Source: Flaccisagitta enflata (lineage: Eukaryota; Chaetognatha; Sagittoidea; Aphragmophora). Taken from it: a stretch of DNA of 64,000 nt. Below the pieces are notes generated by a model. That model was not told the origin of the DNA. It did no database searches and worked only from the letters and a program-made list of their open reading frames with translations. Shown here piece after piece: positions 61,296 to 64,000 of the stretch; position 1 is the first letter of the stretch, and every line of letters starts with the position of its first letter. The position numbers and the translations under genes were made by a program. The stretch lies in the NCBI GenBank assembly GCA_965153355.1, contig OZ231126.1, positions 86,924,001 through 86,988,000 on the forward strand. Direction: 5' to 3'.

Positions 61296-61879
61296 CTGGC
61301 CACGTACATATATTCCTTCTCTTCCACTTTCTAAGTATCATTTGAAAAGAAAAACCATTAATCTGCCCAAAGAGGATTGACTGAAAGTGGGTCTCAGTTT
61401 CGAGCTTTTTCTCTTTTTCTCTTTGTGTCTCTTTTCCACTCACCCTCATTCTTGACTCACGTTTCATCAGCCCCCCCCCCCCCCCCATAAAAAAATGTTC
61501 TGACTGCTTATATATTTCAGATGAAAAAAAAAGAAAAGTAAACTGGGTCTGCGGTACAGTGGGGACTGTGTCATCTATTGACCCAATAATTCGTCCCCTT
61601 CAAAAAAGACTTTGAAAATTCTTTGGACAACGTCGTGGTACTGAACACAATTTAGAACTCGCTACGCGGTATATATCTCCCTCACTCGCACTCCATCCCT
61701 TCCCCCACTCGAAGGTATATAACGGTCAACTGAATGAATCTTTTGTTTTTGTTTTTCTCTTTCATTTTGCGTTTTTGTTTACCCGCCAAGGCGTGATTTT
61801 CGGTCGGACGTAGGCGTCGCTTTTCAATGCGTTTTTTTTCTGTTGCTTCAAAATGTTACCTTAGTAACGGCGAGCGGCT

Positions 61880-62035
61880 ATGCAGCGCCCGTATCTCACT
61901 TTGCCGCACCGCACCGCCGCGCAATACCGCACCTTATCCTTCCACAGCGCGCCCCACACACCTCTCCGCACCGCGCCTTCCAACGCCGCACCGCTCTGCT
62001 CCGCAGAGGCTGCACTGCAAAACAACTCTGCCTCG
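61880..62035. repeat. CCGCACCGC-rich segment
   Basis: Loose CCGCAC/GCACCGC repeats in a GC island. ORFs on both strands are low-complexity. A comparable GCGGTGCGGTACGGCGCGGT array lies at 43806-43852. Confidence 0.6.
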
Positions 62036-62203
62036 GCATCTGACCTCAACTCGACAAAAGAGCCATACATTTCAAAACTCGTCATTGAGATTCAACTTTT
62101 TTTCTTTTTAGCCAATTCATTCTTTGACTTTTCATCACTTTATCTTTTTCATTTTGTTTTCTTTTTTTTAAGGGTGTGAATCTTTGAAGGCGGTAGTCTT
62201 GGA

Positions 62204-62207
<4 letters not shown>

Positions 62208-62263
<56 letters not shown>
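62208..62263. repeat. (GA)n microsatellite
   Basis: About 55 bp of GA. Confidence 0.95.
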
Positions 62264-62264
<1 letters not shown>

Positions 62265-62397
62265 CTCCTTGTTTCTCTACGGGCTCAAAGAATATCTGCG
62301 TGGGATCACGTTTGCGAATCGGTCAGTCTGTTGATAAGGCAATAGCTTTGATGAGCCAATTAACTGTTTGATGGGACGCAGGCCTTGTTTACTGTTG

Positions 62398-62482
62398 AAG
62401 TTTTTAAGTGCGTCCTAGCACTTCTATAAGAGGTCATGTCCGTCTGTTGGTCGGTCGGTCGGTCGGTCTGTAACGCAAACGT
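62398..62482 (-). mobile_element. Family A relative with AAGTGC hairpin
   Basis: GTTTTTAAGTGC: AAGTGC (62406-62411), loop GTCCTA, GCACTT (62418-62423), then CTATAAGAGGTCATGTCCGT and (GGTC)n. A fourth stem version of the same architecture. Confidence 0.6.
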
Positions 62483-62554
62483 TAGAAATGTGCGAAACGG
62501 CTGATTCCAACGTATTTCTTCATTCCTATCACCTCTCATGCCTTACCACACTCA

Positions 62555-62657
62555 TTTTCATTCATTCATTCATTCATTCATTCATTCATTCATTCATTCA
62601 TTCATTGATTTATTCATTCTTTCATTCATTTATTCATTCATTCATTCATTCATTCGA
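62555..62657. repeat. (CATT)n microsatellite
   Basis: CATT tetramers with a few interruptions. Confidence 0.95.
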
Positions 62658-63019
62658 AACGTTGATTCACAAATTCTTAATCAAGCGAGGCACACTTATT
62701 GGCCATAACTTGGCCTTGTTGTTTCCCATTTTGCTGGTTAACAAATCAACCGTCACATTTTTTTTATATTTTCTATCTGGTGAAACAAAAAAAGAAGAAA
62801 TTCACGCCAAGATCGCATAGCTCAACAATATACACTTGATTTACCACGTAGTAAATACCACCACCAAGAATCAATATTAATAACCTAGCCAGTGTTTACT
62901 TCTTAGGTTTTGAAAATGTTGAAGCTGAAGAACCGTATGATGGATAGAACAAAAAACAAAATGACTAAGAATTCAAAGGTAAAACATGAAAAAAAAAAAA
63001 ATAGAAAAAAGAACATGTC

Positions 63020-64000
63020 TCAGATTGATTGCTCTCTTGGTTTGCAAAGCAATTTATGATACTGCCAATCTTCCTTTTGGCATTTCTTGGAACAATAGCA
63101 AACTCGTTTGCATATGGGGCAATATTTGAATTTGCGAGATTGAGCGTCGATTCCTTCCAACGTGCGGCACATTTCACAATGTTTGTATTTGAAATCGAAA
63201 CAACCGCCGGCGGCTAAAAGAGTCAAATATTTCGATTTGATCTCCGATTTTTTGCTTTTCGTATAATCCGATCTTTCGCGCGCAGTTTCGGCGAATACGA
63301 AGTGTTCTCTGATGCCGACGGCGCGTCTTTCGTCGACTTCGCCGCGAAAATCGTGATCGAGTTTCATCGGCAATTCGTCGTGGAAGAAAATCGGCGGGAA
63401 TCCGTTGGTGACTTCGTTGCGCCGGAAAACGACGTCGCCGTCCATGTTGAAGACCGTGCTCATGATCACGGCGCAGCAAAAGAAGCTGTCGACGACGGTA
63501 AGATCGCAGGAAAACGCCATGTACAGCGCGGTGCTGCAGGCGACGACGGAACTGTTGGTCAGCCGCACTTGGGATCCTTTGGTCATCATCACGCAGTTGT
63601 CCGTGTATTCGAATCGGCAACGGTCGATTTCCGCGACGCATTTGACGTTGAACAGCAAATTGGTGGTGTTGCCGATAAAGACGCAGTCGCGGAATTTGGC
63701 GATGCAACGACTGAAGACGAGCGTCTTTTTGTGGCAATTGACGAAGCGACTTCCGGTCGCGATGAACGTGGTTTTAGGATAGACGTGAAAGGGCTCCATG
63801 CTGGTTATGATATCGGAAAAATGGCATTGGTCAATTTTCGCCGTCGCGGCTTCGCTGAGGTTCATCACTGACATACATTTCGTGACGAAGCATCGCTGAA
63901 GATGACATCGAGTTCCTTTGCCGGAAATCATAAACAAGATCCGATCCGCCACCATCGCTCTCACGGCTTGTAACGTTATCTTTGCGCCTTTGAATATAAA
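63020..64000 (-). CDS. Beta-helix plus MYND zinc-finger protein, C-terminal part
   Basis: An open frame enters from the right edge and stops at 63022-63020. The first ~190 visible residues repeat a pattern of C/V-x-R/D-C-x-F every ~22 residues (LQRCFVTKC, IDQCHFSDI, FRDCVFIGN, IDRCRFEYT), which suggests a right-handed parallel beta-helix of the pectate-lyase/FBXO11 type. A linker follows, then HCEMC, KYCPICKRV and CYCSKKCQKEDWQYHKLLC, a complete MYND finger signature, which usually binds proline-rich partners in transcription or signalling proteins. Codons are GC-rich with many CGC/GAC, unlike nearby DNA. An internal Met (63964) is not necessarily the start because the frame is open upstream. 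Function is unknown; plus-strand ORFs here are shadows. Confidence 0.8.
   Translation of the reverse strand, partial: FIFKGAKITLQAVRAMVADRILFMISGKGTRCHLQRCFVTKCMSVMNLSEAATAKIDQCHFSDIITSMEPFHVYPKTTFIATGSRFVNCHKKTLVFSRCIAKFRDCVFIGNTTNLLFNVKCVAEIDRCRFEYTDNCVMMTKGSQVRLTNSSVVACSTALYMAFSCDLTVVDSFFCCAVIMSTVFNMDGDVVFRRNEVTNGFPPIFFHDELPMKLDHDFRGEVDERRAVGIREHFVFAETARERSDYTKSKKSEIKSKYLTLLAAGGCFDFKYKHCEMCRTLEGIDAQSRKFKYCPICKRVCYCSKKCQKEDWQYHKLLCKPREQSI

Noticed and set aside
63302-63871. Plus-strand 189-codon ORF opposite the MYND gene
   Set aside because: Shadow of a GC-rich coding region; the minus strand carries the MYND and beta-helix motifs.

Overview
This looks like nuclear DNA from an invertebrate animal; the species cannot be named from the sequence. 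The evidence is GT-AG introns with long polypyrimidine tracts, a RAG1/Transib-type recombinase gene, a Polinton-type polymerase-associated reading frame, non-LTR retrotransposon ORFs, a tRNA-like pol III unit, a MYND-finger gene, and a very high load of microsatellites and MITE-like elements. There is one 10-N gap (9389-9398). Most long simple-sequence ORFs are microsatellites read as protein and are not called as genes.

Layout. 1-4.1 kb: a minus-strand gene of at least three exons, running off the left edge. It has a Tyr/Asn-rich repeat exon, then zinc fingers and a conserved segment known from Polinton/Maverick DNA polymerase B proteins. A 140-bp mobile element breaks it inside a zinc finger. 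A tRNA-Ile(UAU)-like sequence with a shortened anticodon arm lies in one intron. 4.1-8.7 kb: repeats and a 1-kb inverted-repeat element. 8.7-18.3 kb: the main gene, a plus-strand gene of about 15 exons whose phases agree throughout and which encodes about 1,095 residues with a RAG1/Transib recombinase core. I place the catalytic triad at D580, D739 and E1003 (provisional numbering). It ends in a C-terminal zinc knuckle and carries a polyQ tract, an acidic insert and an NPGP (2A-like) motif created exactly by a splice junction. No RAG2-like gene is visible beside it.

18.3-39.5 kb: no convincing gene. The region holds MITEs, one hAT-like element with an 8-bp target duplication, minisatellites with units of 10, 13, 20, 30 and 71 bp, and long dinucleotide and trinucleotide arrays. 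39.5-42.0 kb: a decayed minus-strand LINE reverse transcriptase split by a 1,375-bp long-inverted-repeat transposon with a 9-bp target duplication. 42-58.8 kb: repeats only. 58.9-60.2 kb: a complete LINE-type ORF1 protein without its ORF2. 63.0-64 kb: the C-terminal part of a beta-helix plus MYND zinc-finger protein on the minus strand, running off the right edge.

A dispersed family recurs more than 15 times. It has a TTTTTAG end followed by a hairpin, a GTCC/GACC-rich core, and an end reading ACAAGGCCGGATACACGG or a relative. Its terminal hairpin sequence changes between subfamilies but stays base-paired. All domain assignments come from motif recognition by eye, without any database search.
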